Source: an uncultured Collinsella sp. (GTDB lineage: Bacteria > Actinomycetota > Coriobacteriia > Coriobacteriales > Coriobacteriaceae). Taken from it: 16,381 nt of DNA. The position numbers and the translations under genes are program-made. Numbering within the stretch: position 1 is the first letter of the stretch; every line of letters begins with the position of its first letter. Of the stretch, positions 6,393-14,580 are shown piece after piece. A model generated the notes under the pieces. The model was not told the DNA's origin, made no database searches, and worked only from the letters and a program-made list of their open reading frames with translations. Location: NCBI GenBank assembly GCA_959020035.1, contig CAUEQX010000026.1, positions 1-16,381 of the forward strand, given 5' to 3'.

Positions 6393-9392
6393 ATGAGCGA
6401 CATCATGAGGCCGATCCCGTTTTCGCAGCTGATGAACTGGATCATCGAGGAGCACAAGACCCAGGGCGCCGTCTTTGGCGTGCGCAAGATGGTCACGACC
6501 AACCAGAAGGGCGCGCTTCCCATTTTTGACGAGCGCATCGAGACTCCGTTTGGCCCGGCCGCCGGTCCCAATACGCAGCTGGCCCAGAACATCGTGGCAT
6601 CCTACGTGGCCGGCTCCCGCTTCTTTGAGCTCAAGACCGTTCAGGTTATGGATGGCGAGGAGCTCTCCAAGTGTGTGAACAAACCCTGCATTGTGGCGCA
6701 GGACGAGTGCTACAACTGCGAGTGGTCGACCGAGCTCGAGGTTCCGCAGGCCTTTGCCGAGTACGTGAAGGCATGGTTCGCCTGCCACCTGATTGCCCGC
6801 GAGTACGGTCTGGGCAGCCCGGACGGCTTTGTCTTCAACATGTCCGTGGGTTATGACCTGGAAGGCATCAAGAGCCCCAAGGTCGACGCCTACATCGAGG
6901 GCATGAAAGACGCCAGCGGCTCCGAGGTTTGGAACGAGTGCCGCGCATGGGCGCTCGCTAACCTGGACAAGTTTGAGCATGTCGATGCCGCGTTTGTCGA
7001 GTCCATCCCGGCACGCGTCTCCAACTCCATCACCGAGTCTACCCTGCACGGCTGCCCGCCCGCCGAGATCGAGCGCATCGCGACCTATCTGATCACCGAG
7101 AAGGGCCTCAACACCTACATCAAGTGCAACCCCACGCTGCTGGGCTATGAGTTTGCCCGCCAGCGCCTCAACGAGCTGGGCTTTGACTACATCGTCTTCG
7201 ACGATACGCACTTCCGCGAGGACCTGCAATGGGCCGACGCCGTGCCTATGTTCGAGCGCCTGATTGCCCTGTGCGCTGAGCGCGGCCTGGAGTTTGGCGT
7301 CAAGCTGACCAACACGTTCCCCGTCGACGTGACGAGGAACGAGCTGCCCTCCACCGAGATGTACATGTCGGGCCGTTCGCTGTTCTCGCTGACCATCGAG
7401 GCCGCCCGTCGCATTACCGAGCAGTTCGATGGCAAGCTGCGCATCAGCTACTCCGGCGGTGCCACGGTCTACAACATCCGCGCCCTGTACGATGCCGGCA
7501 TTTGGCCCGTCACCCTGGCGACCGACGTGCTCAAGCCTGGTGGCTACGAGCGCTTTAGCCAGATGGCCGGCGAGTTTACCGACCTGGATGGCAAGCCGTT
7601 CGCGGGCGTCTCTCTCGAGGCTGTGACTGCGATCCAGACCGACTCACTCACCAACCCGCTCTACAAGAAGCCGCTGCGCCCGCTGCCCGACCGCAAGGTC
7701 GCCGGCAAGAGCCCGCTTTCCGACTGCTTTACCACGCCGTGCCGCACGAGCTGCCCCATCCAGCAGGATATTCCCGCCTACCTGGCGGCCGTTGACGAGG
7801 GCCGCTACGAGGACGCACTCAACATCATCATCGAGCGCAACGCCCTGCCGTTCATTACCGGCACCATCTGCCCGCATCCCTGCGGCCGTGCCTGCGAGCG
7901 TGCGTTCTACGAGCCCGAGGGCGCCCAGATTCGCGCCAGCAAGCTCAAGGCCGCCCGCGAGGCCATGACCGCCGTGCTGCCCAAGCTGCGCGCCCAGGCC
8001 ATCGCCAACGACGGCGAGCGCAACGTTGCCGTTATCGGCGGCGGTCCGGCCGGTCTGGCGACGGCGTTCTTCCTGACTCGTGCCGGCGTGCCCGTCACCA
8101 TCTTTGAGGCCCGCGATTCGCTCGGCGGCGTGGTCCGTCACGTCATTCCTGAGTTCCGCATTGCGAGCGACGATATCTCCCACGATGCCGAGCTCTGCCT
8201 GGCCTTTGGCGCCAAGGTGCAGCTCAACGCCCGCGTGGAGTCCATCGACGATCTCAAGGCCCAGGGCTTTACCGACGTGGTCGTGGCCACCGGTGCCTGG
8301 ATGCCTGGCTCTGCAGGCCTGGGCGAGGGTGCCGAGCTTGACGTGCTGGAGTTCCTCGAGGCCGCCAAGAAGGGCGAGAAGCTCGAGCTGGGCGAGGACG
8401 TCGTAGTCATTGGCGCCGGCAACACCGCCATGGACGCGGCCCGCGTGGCTAAGCGCCTGGCTGGTGTGAAGAACGTGCGCCTGGTGTATCGCCGCACCAA
8501 GAAGCAGATGCCCGCCGACGAGGAGGAGCTCGATCTTGCTCTTGCCGACGGCGTTGAGTTCTGCGAGTTGCTGGCGCCTAAGGCGCTCAACGGCGCTGTG
8601 CTGACCTGCGATGTTATGGAGCTTGGCGAGCCGGATGCAAGCGGCCGTCGTAGCCCCGTCGCTACGGGCGAGACCGTCGAGCTTCCCGCCACCACGGTGA
8701 TCTGCGCCGTGGGCGAGGGCATCGATGCCAGCCTGTACGATGCCGCGGGCGTTGAGCACGACCGTCGCGGCCGCCTTGCCGCCACCTCCACCGGCGTCGA
8801 GGGCGTCTGGGCTGCAGGCGATTGCCGTCGCGGTCCGGCCACCGTGGTCGAGGCCATCGCCGACGCCGCCGAGGTCGCCCGTGCCATCGCCGGCGTGGAC
8901 TTTAACAAGTACGCCGACTGCAACGAGCAGGCCGGCCGCGAGGACACCTGCTACGAGCGCAAGGGGTCGCTGTGCCGCGACAAGCGCAACTGCACCAAGA
9001 CCCGCTGCCTGGGCTGCGGCTCGGTGTGCGAGGTCTGCTGCGATGTGTGCCCCAACCGCGCCAACGTGGCAATTAAGGTGCCGGGCCTGGCCAAGCATCA
9101 GGTCGTCCATGTCGACGGCATGTGCAACGAATGCGGTAACTGCGCCGTGTTCTGCCCCTACCGGGAGGGTCGTCCCTACAAGGACAAGCTCACCCTGTTC
9201 TGGAGCGAGCAGGACATGGAGAACTCCGAGAACGAGGGCTTCCTGGCCGTGGACGAGGACCACTTTAAGGTTCGCGTCGCCGGCACGGTCCGCACCGTCT
9301 CGGTCGATGCCGTCAACACCGGTCTTCCCGAGGCCGTCCGCCTGACCATCAGGGCCGTGCGCGACAACTATTCGTACCTTCTTAAGAAATAG
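6393..9392 (+). CDS. ygfK: YgfK-type Fe-S flavoprotein oxidoreductase (putative selenate reductase subunit family)
   Basis: 999 residues, near E. coli YgfK (about 1030). The start MSDIMRPIPF matches the family N-terminus. Residues 1 to about 430 resemble a dihydroorotate/dihydropyrimidine dehydrogenase TIM barrel, with GPAAGPNTQLAQNIV and ISYSGGAT. A GltD-like Fe-S domain follows, with cysteines C445, C450, C454, C493, C497 and C501. Next are an FAD site GGGPAG (549-554), a second nucleotide site GAGNTA (674-679, NAD(P)H) and the closing FAD motif AAGDC (807-811). The C-terminus carries ferredoxin cysteines C872, C875 and following, and C911, C914, C917, C921. It is therefore built like dihydropyrimidine dehydrogenase and should move electrons between NAD(P)H, Fe-S clusters and a bound heterocycle. 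ygfK belongs to the anaerobic purine/urate-degradation gene set; older selenate-reductase naming is by association. The next gene starts 11 bp after its stop, implying a co-expressed complex with the polyferredoxin and XdhD. Confidence 0.93.
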   Translation: MSDIMRPIPFSQLMNWIIEEHKTQGAVFGVRKMVTTNQKGALPIFDERIETPFGPAAGPNTQLAQNIVASYVAGSRFFELKTVQVMDGEELSKCVNKPCIVAQDECYNCEWSTELEVPQAFAEYVKAWFACHLIAREYGLGSPDGFVFNMSVGYDLEGIKSPKVDAYIEGMKDASGSEVWNECRAWALANLDKFEHVDAAFVESIPARVSNSITESTLHGCPPAEIERIATYLITEKGLNTYIKCNPTLLGYEFARQRLNELGFDYIVFDDTHFREDLQWADAVPMFERLIALCAERGLEFGVKLTNTFPVDVTRNELPSTEMYMSGRSLFSLTIEAARRITEQFDGKLRISYSGGATVYNIRALYDAGIWPVTLATDVLKPGGYERFSQMAGEFTDLDGKPFAGVSLEAVTAIQTDSLTNPLYKKPLRPLPDRKVAGKSPLSDCFTTPCRTSCPIQQDIPAYLAAVDEGRYEDALNIIIERNALPFITGTICPHPCGRACERAFYEPEGAQIRASKLKAAREAMTAVLPKLRAQAIANDGERNVAVIGGGPAGLATAFFLTRAGVPVTIFEARDSLGGVVRHVIPEFRIASDDISHDAELCLAFGAKVQLNARVESIDDLKAQGFTDVVVATGAWMPGSAGLGEGAELDVLEFLEAAKKGEKLELGEDVVVIGAGNTAMDAARVAKRLAGVKNVRLVYRRTKKQMPADEEELDLALADGVEFCELLAPKALNGAVLTCDVMELGEPDASGRRSPVATGETVELPATTVICAVGEGIDASLYDAAGVEHDRRGRLAATSTGVEGVWAAGDCRRGPATVVEAIADAAEVARAIAGVDFNKYADCNEQAGREDTCYERKGSLCRDKRNCTKTRCLGCGSVCEVCCDVCPNRANVAIKVPGLAKHQVVHVDGMCNECGNCAVFCPYREGRPYKDKLTLFWSEQDMENSENEGFLAVDEDHFKVRVAGTVRTVSVDAVNTGLPEAVRLTIRAVRDNYSYLLKK

Positions 9393-9403
9393 GCGAGTCT
9401 CTT

Positions 9404-9883
9404 ATGGCCAAATCCATTCAACATAACGTGGCCTACGTTGCCTGCGGAAGTGGTTGCGCTTCCGCAGGCGGCGACGCCCGCTGCAGCGAAGGCTGCATTG
9501 GCTGTGGCGCCTGCGTCACGGCCTGCCCCTACGGCGCCATTGCGCTGGTCGATGGCATCGCCCGCGTGGATCGCTCCAAGTGCACGGGCTGTGGCCTGTG
9601 CGGCATGGCGTGCCCGCAGCGCGTGATTGCCTTCGTTCCCGGCTACCAGAACATTCTGGTGCGCTGCAACAACACCGATAAGGGCGCCATCGCTCGCAAG
9701 ATCTGCGACACGAGCTGCATCGGTTGCGGCATGTGCGCTAAAAAGTGCCCTGCCGGCGCTATCCGCATCGAGGACAACTGCGCCCATATCGACGGCGTGG
9801 ACTGCCTGTCGTGCGGCATGTGCGCCGTCGTCTGCCCGCATGGCGCCATCCACGACCGCACCGGCATCGCCGCCGGCGTGTAG
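9404..9883 (+). CDS. Polyferredoxin with four [4Fe-4S] motifs (RnfB-like electron carrier)
   Basis: 159 residues with four CxxC-G-xC-xxx-CP motifs: CIGCGACVTACP, CTGCGLCGMACP, CIGCGMCAKKCP and CLSCGMCAVVCP. This is enough for up to four [4Fe-4S] clusters. The N-terminal stretch VACGSGCASAGG with C27 adds further cysteines and resembles the cysteine-rich lead-in of RnfB-type proteins. There is no signal peptide or membrane helix, so it is a cytosolic electron carrier. It starts 11 bp after ygfK and ends 12 bp before xdhD, which points to a structural subunit or dedicated shuttle between them. It takes the genomic place where an FAD subunit (YgfM/XdhB-like) might be expected. A perfect 11-bp mRNA hairpin lies just inside the start (9440-9469). 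The ribosome-binding site (AGGCGAG) is moderate, so translation is probably coupled to ygfK. Confidence 0.9.
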   Translation: MAKSIQHNVAYVACGSGCASAGGDARCSEGCIGCGACVTACPYGAIALVDGIARVDRSKCTGCGLCGMACPQRVIAFVPGYQNILVRCNNTDKGAIARKICDTSCIGCGMCAKKCPAGAIRIEDNCAHIDGVDCLSCGMCAVVCPHGAIHDRTGIAAGV

Positions 9884-9895
9884 AAGGGAATCACC

Positions 9896-12673
9896 ATGGC
9901 ACAGGAATTCACTTTTACCGTTAACGGCGTCGAGCGCACGACGACGGAGAATAAACCGCTGCTGCGCTACCTGCGCGACGACCTGCATATCCATTCCGCC
10001 AAGGATGGCTGCTCCGAAGGCGCTTGCGGCACCTGCACCATCCATGTGGACGGTGCGGCCGTCAAGGCGTGCGTACTGACCACCGCTCTTGCCGCCGGTC
10101 GCAACATCGTGACCGTCGAGGGCCTGCCCGAGGACGTGCGCGAGGCCTTTGTGTACGCCTTTGGTGCCGTGGGCGCCGTGCAGTGCGGTTTTTGCATCCC
10201 CGGCATGGTCATGGCGGGCGCGGCGCTCATCGCTGAGGACCCCGAGCCCACCGAGGAGCAGATCAAGTACGCCATTCGCGGTAACGTCTGCCGCTGCACC
10301 GGCTACAAGAAGATCATCGAGGGCATTTCGCTGGCAGCTGCGGTGCTCCGCGGCGAAAAGCAGATCGACGAGGACCTGGAGCGCGGCGACGACTACGGTG
10401 TGGGCAAGCGCGCCTTCCGCATCGACGTGCGCAAGAAGGTGCTCGGCGAGGGCAAGTATCCCGACGACATCGACGAGCTCGATCAGCCGGGCCTGACCTA
10501 TGCTAGCGCCGTGCGCTCCAAGTATCCGCGCGCCCGCGTGCTCTCCATTGATACCTCCAAGGCCGAGGCCCTGCCCGGTGTGGTGGGCATCCTGCGCGCC
10601 GAGGACGTGCCGGTCAACCAGGTCGGCCACCTTATCCAGGACTGGGATGTCATGATCGCCCAGGGCGATATCACCCGCTGCGTGGGTGACGCCATCGTGC
10701 TGGTGGTTGCCGAGGACGAGGCGACGCTCGAGAAGGCTAAGAAGCTCGTAAAGATTGATTACGAGCCGCTGGAGCCCGTGCGCAACATTGTCGAGGCTAG
10801 GGCTGCCGACGCCCCGCGCCTGCATGACAGTTTCTTTGCCTTTGGCAACACGGTGGAACTCAAGGACAACGTGTGCCAGAGCCGTCACGTGACGCGCGGC
10901 GACGCCGCCAAGGCGCTAGCGGAGAGCGCGTTCACCGTGACGCAGCGCTTTACCACGCCCTTTACCGAGCATGCCTTCTTGGAGCCCGAGTGCGCCGTCG
11001 CCTTCCCGTACAAGAACGGCGTCAAGGTGCAGTCGACCGACCAGGGTGCCTACGATACGCGCAAAGAGTGCGCCCACATGTTTGGCTGGGACAACGAGCC
11101 CGAGCGTGTGGTTGTCGAGACCATGCTTGTGGGCGGCGGTTTTGGCGGCAAGGAGGACGTTTCGATCCAGCACCTGGCCGCGCTTGCTGCCTATAAGCTC
11201 CAGCGTCCTGTGAAGTGCAAGCTCACTCGTGCCGAGTCGCTCGCGTTCCATCCCAAGCGCCACGCCATGGACGGCACCTTTACGCTGGGCTGCGACGCCG
11301 AGGGCAACTTTACCGGTCTGGACTGCGAGATCAACTTTGACACCGGCGCCTACGCGTCGCTGTGCGGCCCGGTGCTCGAGCGCGCCTGCACGCATGCCGT
11401 CGGCCCCTACAAGTACCAGAACACCGACATTCGCGGCTTTGGCTACTACACCAATAACCCACCCGCCGGCGCGTACCGCGGCTTTGGCGTTTGCCAGTCC
11501 GAGTTTGCGCTCGAGAGCCTGATCGACTTGCTGGCAGAGAAGGTCGGCCTGGATCCGTGGGAGATCCGCTACCGTAACGCCATCGAGCCGGGCGAGGTTT
11601 TGCCCAACGGCCAGATTGCCGACTGCTCCACGGCGCTTAAAGAGACGCTGCTCGAGGTCAAGGATGCCTACTATGCGCATCCCGGACACGCCGGTATCGC
11701 CTGCGCCATGAAGAACGCCGGCGTGGGCGTGGGCCTGCCCGATGCCGGCCGCTGCAAGATTCGCATCGAGGACGGCGTGGCTGTGGTCTATGCCGCCACG
11801 TCCGACATCGGCCAGGGCTGCAACACCGTCTTTTTGCAGGACGTTGCCGAGGCATGCGGCCTGCCGCTTCGCTGCATTGCCAACGGCGAGTGCTCCACCG
11901 AGAACGCTCCCGACTCCGGCACCACGTCTGGTTCACGTCAGACGGTCGTGACCGGCGAGGCCGTGCGCGGTGCCGCCTTCCTGCTGCGCGATGCCATGCT
12001 TGATATCGAGGCCGGCAAGTCTGCGCCCGCCGCTCCCGTGAATGCGCATGGCGACGGCGTCAAGATCGAGTACGACGACGGTCGCGCCTATCAGCTGCAC
12101 ACGCAGGAGCTCGTCGCCGGCCAGGGTATGCATCCTCAGGATCCCGCGGCCGCCATCAAGGCGCTCGAGGGATGCGAGTTTGGCTACGTGTACCTGGAGC
12201 CGACCGACAAGCTGGGCGCCGACGTTCCCAATCCCAAGAGCCACATCTGCTACGGCTTTGCCACGCATGTGGTCATTCTGGACGATGACGGTCGCGTGAG
12301 CGAGGTCTATGCCGCGCACGATTCCGGCAAGGTGGTCAACCCCATCTCCATCCAGGGTCAGATCGAAGGCGGTGTGCTTATGGGTATGGGCTATGCGCTT
12401 ACCGAGGACTGGCCGCTCAAGGACTGCGTGCCCCAGGCAAGGTACGGCACGCTCGGGCTGTTCCGTGCGCCCGAGATTCCGGATATCCACGCCATCTACG
12501 TGGAGAAGGACGAGCTACTGCCCGTGGCATACGGCGGCAAGGGCATCGGCGAGATCGCAACGATTCCCACGGCGCCCGCCGTACAGAACGCCTATCGCGC
12601 ATTTGACGGCAAGCTGCGTCCGGATCTGCCCATGGTGGATACGCCCTACAGCCGCGTTCGCAACCGCGGGTAG
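9896..12673 (+). CDS. xdhD: Molybdenum hydroxylase, selenium-dependent-type xanthine dehydrogenase with fused [2Fe-2S] domain
   Basis: 925 residues. Residues 1-75 form a plant-type [2Fe-2S] domain (C39, C44, C47 in CSEGACGTC, plus C59). Residues about 80-160 form the second [2Fe-2S] domain (C97 and C100 in CGFC; C132 and C134 in VCRCTGY). From about 175 onward lies the molybdopterin-binding subunit: GGGFGGK (413-419), AYRGFGVCQ (526-534, with the substrate-side arginine R528), DIGQGCNTVF, SGSRQTVVTGEAV, and KGIGE with the catalytic base E886. This layout fits the 'selenium-dependent xanthine dehydrogenase' group. E. coli XdhD has a similar size and context, and the symbol is given on that basis. 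It would interconvert hypoxanthine/xanthine/urate or a related purine. No FAD domain is present, so electrons must leave through a partner, presumably the upstream polyferredoxin and YgfK. ATG 9896 follows AAGGGA. The operon ends here with a strong terminator. Confidence 0.9.
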   Translation: MAQEFTFTVNGVERTTTENKPLLRYLRDDLHIHSAKDGCSEGACGTCTIHVDGAAVKACVLTTALAAGRNIVTVEGLPEDVREAFVYAFGAVGAVQCGFCIPGMVMAGAALIAEDPEPTEEQIKYAIRGNVCRCTGYKKIIEGISLAAAVLRGEKQIDEDLERGDDYGVGKRAFRIDVRKKVLGEGKYPDDIDELDQPGLTYASAVRSKYPRARVLSIDTSKAEALPGVVGILRAEDVPVNQVGHLIQDWDVMIAQGDITRCVGDAIVLVVAEDEATLEKAKKLVKIDYEPLEPVRNIVEARAADAPRLHDSFFAFGNTVELKDNVCQSRHVTRGDAAKALAESAFTVTQRFTTPFTEHAFLEPECAVAFPYKNGVKVQSTDQGAYDTRKECAHMFGWDNEPERVVVETMLVGGGFGGKEDVSIQHLAALAAYKLQRPVKCKLTRAESLAFHPKRHAMDGTFTLGCDAEGNFTGLDCEINFDTGAYASLCGPVLERACTHAVGPYKYQNTDIRGFGYYTNNPPAGAYRGFGVCQSEFALESLIDLLAEKVGLDPWEIRYRNAIEPGEVLPNGQIADCSTALKETLLEVKDAYYAHPGHAGIACAMKNAGVGVGLPDAGRCKIRIEDGVAVVYAATSDIGQGCNTVFLQDVAEACGLPLRCIANGECSTENAPDSGTTSGSRQTVVTGEAVRGAAFLLRDAMLDIEAGKSAPAAPVNAHGDGVKIEYDDGRAYQLHTQELVAGQGMHPQDPAAAIKALEGCEFGYVYLEPTDKLGADVPNPKSHICYGFATHVVILDDDGRVSEVYAAHDSGKVVNPISIQGQIEGGVLMGMGYALTEDWPLKDCVPQARYGTLGLFRAPEIPDIHAIYVEKDELLPVAYGGKGIGEIATIPTAPAVQNAYRAFDGKLRPDLPMVDTPYSRVRNRG

Positions 12674-12742
12674 GGTAGGGCGCGGACAGTCATTACTGAC
12701 GAGCTGTTCGCGCTCAACATCAACTACATACGCTGCACCTTT

Positions 12743-12778
12743 GGCCTCGGCTCCATCGCGAGCCGGGGCCTTTTGTTT
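12743..12778 (+). terminator. Rho-independent terminator of the purine operon
   Basis: GGCCTCGGCT (12743-12752) pairs with AGCCGGGGCC (12761-12770), 10 bp including one G-U pair, with an 8-nt loop. TTTTGTTT follows immediately. It lies 70 bp after the xdhD stop, and nothing gene-like is seen between. Confidence 0.9.
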
Positions 12779-12795
12779 GGAGCGCCTCCGCATGC

Positions 12796-13262
12796 GGAAA
12801 CTGCGTCCCAGATTCGGCGCTCAGAATGGGATGCGCTTTCCCTTTGGAGCCCTCGGCGGAAATTACATCCCAGAATTGGCACTCAGAACGGGATGTGCTT
12901 TCCTTTTTGGGCCCTCGGCGGAAACTACGTCCCGGAATCCAGTCCCGGAGTGGGATGCGCTTTCCGGATCGGCCCTCAACCGGAAGCTGTGTCCCGGAAT
13001 CATGCCTCAGAATGGGATGTGTTTTCCGCTGGCCGGCCGTTTGGAAAGTGCATCCCAGTTTGAGCGTTTATTCTGGGATGCGGTTTCCGCTGAAGGACTC
13101 AACCGGAAAGCACGACCCGTTCCGAGACCTGATTCCGGGACACGCTTTCCGCTAGGCCCGCCATCCGGAAAGCGCATCCCGTTTTGAGTGTCCAGGCTGG
13201 GACGCGCTTTCCGTTGGCGTGGCCGTTGGGAAAACGCGGCCCAGATGGGGGGATGCGATTCG
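12796..13262. repeat. Array of eight 46-nt palindromes at 62-bp period
   Basis: Units start at 12796, 12858, 12920, 12982, 13043, 13105, 13167 and 13229. Each has a left arm like GGAAACTGCGTCCC, an 18-nt centre, and a right arm like GGGATGCGCTTTCC (46 nt in all), then a 15-16-nt linker such as the one ending CCCTCGGC at 12842-12857. The last unit is degenerate and shorter. Units differ from one another, but arm pairing is mostly kept, including matched changes (G-C in unit 1 becomes A-T in unit 2 at arm position 8). This fills the gap between the operon terminator and the AbiEi-like gene. Open frames across it change with every base difference and are not credible genes. It resembles REP/BIME-type intergenic repeats; no transposase is nearby. 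Confidence 0.92.
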
Positions 13263-13284
13263 GCGATGCGTGGCCTAGCAGCTC

Positions 13285-14283
13285 CTACAGGTCCACCTCG
13301 TTGAGCCATGTCGGCAGCGCGGTCTGTCGGATGCCTGCCGTCTGCAGCTTTTTGGCGAGCATTCCTGCCGAGCGAACCTCGTTCATGGTAAAGCGCAGCA
13401 GAGGGTGACCGTAGAGCGATAGGTGCGCCTCGCGCTGTCGTTCGGCAACGAGCGCCTCGGCGGTGGTGCGTCCGGCCAGCATGGTCTGGTCGGTATATTT
13501 GATGAGTCCGTCGAGCTCGCCCAGCGTGAGTTCCCGCGCCTGGCGCTCCCAGGCAAAGTCCGTTCGTATGGGCTTGGCCGAATCGAAGGGGTCCGTCAGC
13601 TCGTATTGAAGCCAGTCGGGCGCAAAGCCCGTCTCGATCATGACGGCTCGGGCGACCGATTCCCCGCCGCTCTCGGCGCGGGCGTCGGCATATCGAAGCG
13701 TGGTGAGAGCCGTACGAATCGCGCGACCATTGCGGGCGGTCGCTCGTTGCTCGACGGCCTCCATCAACTGCTCTCGCGTAAGGCCGAGCTTTGAGATCGC
13801 CGAATCGGCAATGGGCATGCCGTCGGCAAAACCAGTTTGCAGCAGGCAATCTGTGGCCGTTTTGATGGGCGGCGTTACCGATATGCCGGCTCTGCGTATT
13901 GCTCCGGCCGGCTCAATCTGGTGTCGCTGAATATGTGCGCCCGGACGAGCCGACGGCTTTGTCGAGCTGCAAACATGCACGACGTTCAGGTGTCGCCACG
14001 AGACCTCGAGCCCCAGCAGGCAAGCTGCCGAAAACGAGCAGAACGTCCAATCGGGGTGGATGATCGCAAGGGCGCGGATAATCTCGCAATGGCGTTGCGC
14101 TCGGTTGAGTTCATCCCAGCGCGTTTTTCGCGCAAACAACCCCGGCATGGGCGAGACAACCGTGCCGCCGGTGCGCCGAAGGAGCGCTTTTCGGATCGCC
14201 GTGCTCGGGGGAATCAGACAGCGCCCCTTTTGTTCGGCTTGAGTGAGCAGTTGGTCGATGAGCTGGTCATTGCAATGGGTCAT
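13285..14283 (-). CDS. AbiEi-like protein with PD-(D/E)XK (DUF559/Vsr-like) C-terminus
   Basis: 332 residues. The ATG complement at 14281-14283 is preceded by a near-perfect AAAGGAGG. The N-terminal half (residues about 25-110) resembles the winged-helix/AbiEi antitoxin-type domain, with the motif FSAACLLGLEVSW. The C-terminal third shows the arrangement of very-short-patch-repair-like nucleases common in actinobacterial proteins of this kind: E208 (GES), D242 (RTDFAW), E256-x-D258 and K262 (GELDGLIKY), then EAHLSLYGHPLLRFT. In AbiE systems AbiEi is a transcriptional antitoxin paired with a nucleotidyltransferase toxin, but no such partner is present. It may instead be a single-gene nuclease or regulator. 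It stands alone between two arrays of the 62-bp repeat, suggesting an accessory insertion. Function is unproven; the nuclease reading is by motif only. Confidence 0.7.
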   Translation of the reverse strand: MTHCNDQLIDQLLTQAEQKGRCLIPPSTAIRKALLRRTGGTVVSPMPGLFARKTRWDELNRAQRHCEIIRALAIIHPDWTFCSFSAACLLGLEVSWRHLNVVHVCSSTKPSARPGAHIQRHQIEPAGAIRRAGISVTPPIKTATDCLLQTGFADGMPIADSAISKLGLTREQLMEAVEQRATARNGRAIRTALTTLRYADARAESGGESVARAVMIETGFAPDWLQYELTDPFDSAKPIRTDFAWERQARELTLGELDGLIKYTDQTMLAGRTTAEALVAERQREAHLSLYGHPLLRFTMNEVRSAGMLAKKLQTAGIRQTALPTWLNEVDL

Positions 14284-14580
14284 GAGCTACCGCCTCCTTT
14301 TGGGTAGTAAAAACGTATCAGCTGGAACTTGCCGCTCAGCTGACCAATAGCTGACCAAAATCTAACCATGCAGGTAGATGACCTGCTTTTGGCGACATAT
14401 TTCTTGTTTGAATCGGTGGGCGGTAATCGGCGACCGTGAACGGTAGCTAGATATGAAACCTTGGTAAGTTTCGGGACGTGTACTTTTCCGAAAAAGAGCA
14501 ATCTATCCGCTGTTTTGTGTTTCTGGACCGCATGCTTGAAGGCATGTGATATGGGCTGCGGATCGTCGTCTTGTACCTGA
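14284..14580. other. Upstream region of the AbiEi-like gene, no gene seen
   Basis: About 300 bp without a credible gene. It holds a tandem AGCTGACCAA pair at 14338-14347 and 14349-14358 (11-bp step, one helical turn). It also holds a dyad GCAGGT-agatg-ACCTGC at 14370-14386 and a short dyad ACCGTgaACGGT at 14433-14444. These are candidate operator sites for the minus-strand gene. No convincing -35/-10 pair was found. Base composition is lower in GC than the purine operon. Confidence 0.4.

Noticed and set aside
3260..10888. Long antisense open frames opposite the permease, ssnA, ygfK and xdhD (up to 539 residues)
   Set aside because: They are typical products of GC-rich codon bias: composition is low-complexity (H, G, A, D, R rich), no family motifs appear, and the opposite strand carries clear enzymes.
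9896..12673. Selenocysteine (in-frame TGA) in the xanthine dehydrogenase
   Set aside because: The frame is fully open without TGA. Selenium in this enzyme class is a labile cofactor, not selenocysteine.
12796..13262. CRISPR array
   Set aside because: The repeated part is long (46 nt), palindromic and divergent between units; the linkers are only 15-16 nt and share sequence. There are no cas genes. It fits a palindromic intergenic repeat instead.
12309..13849. Long open frames running through the repeat array on either strand
   Set aside because: They translate repeat units, lack ribosome-binding sites and overlap xdhD or the AbiEi-like gene out of frame; similar artefact frames occur over the other repeat copies.
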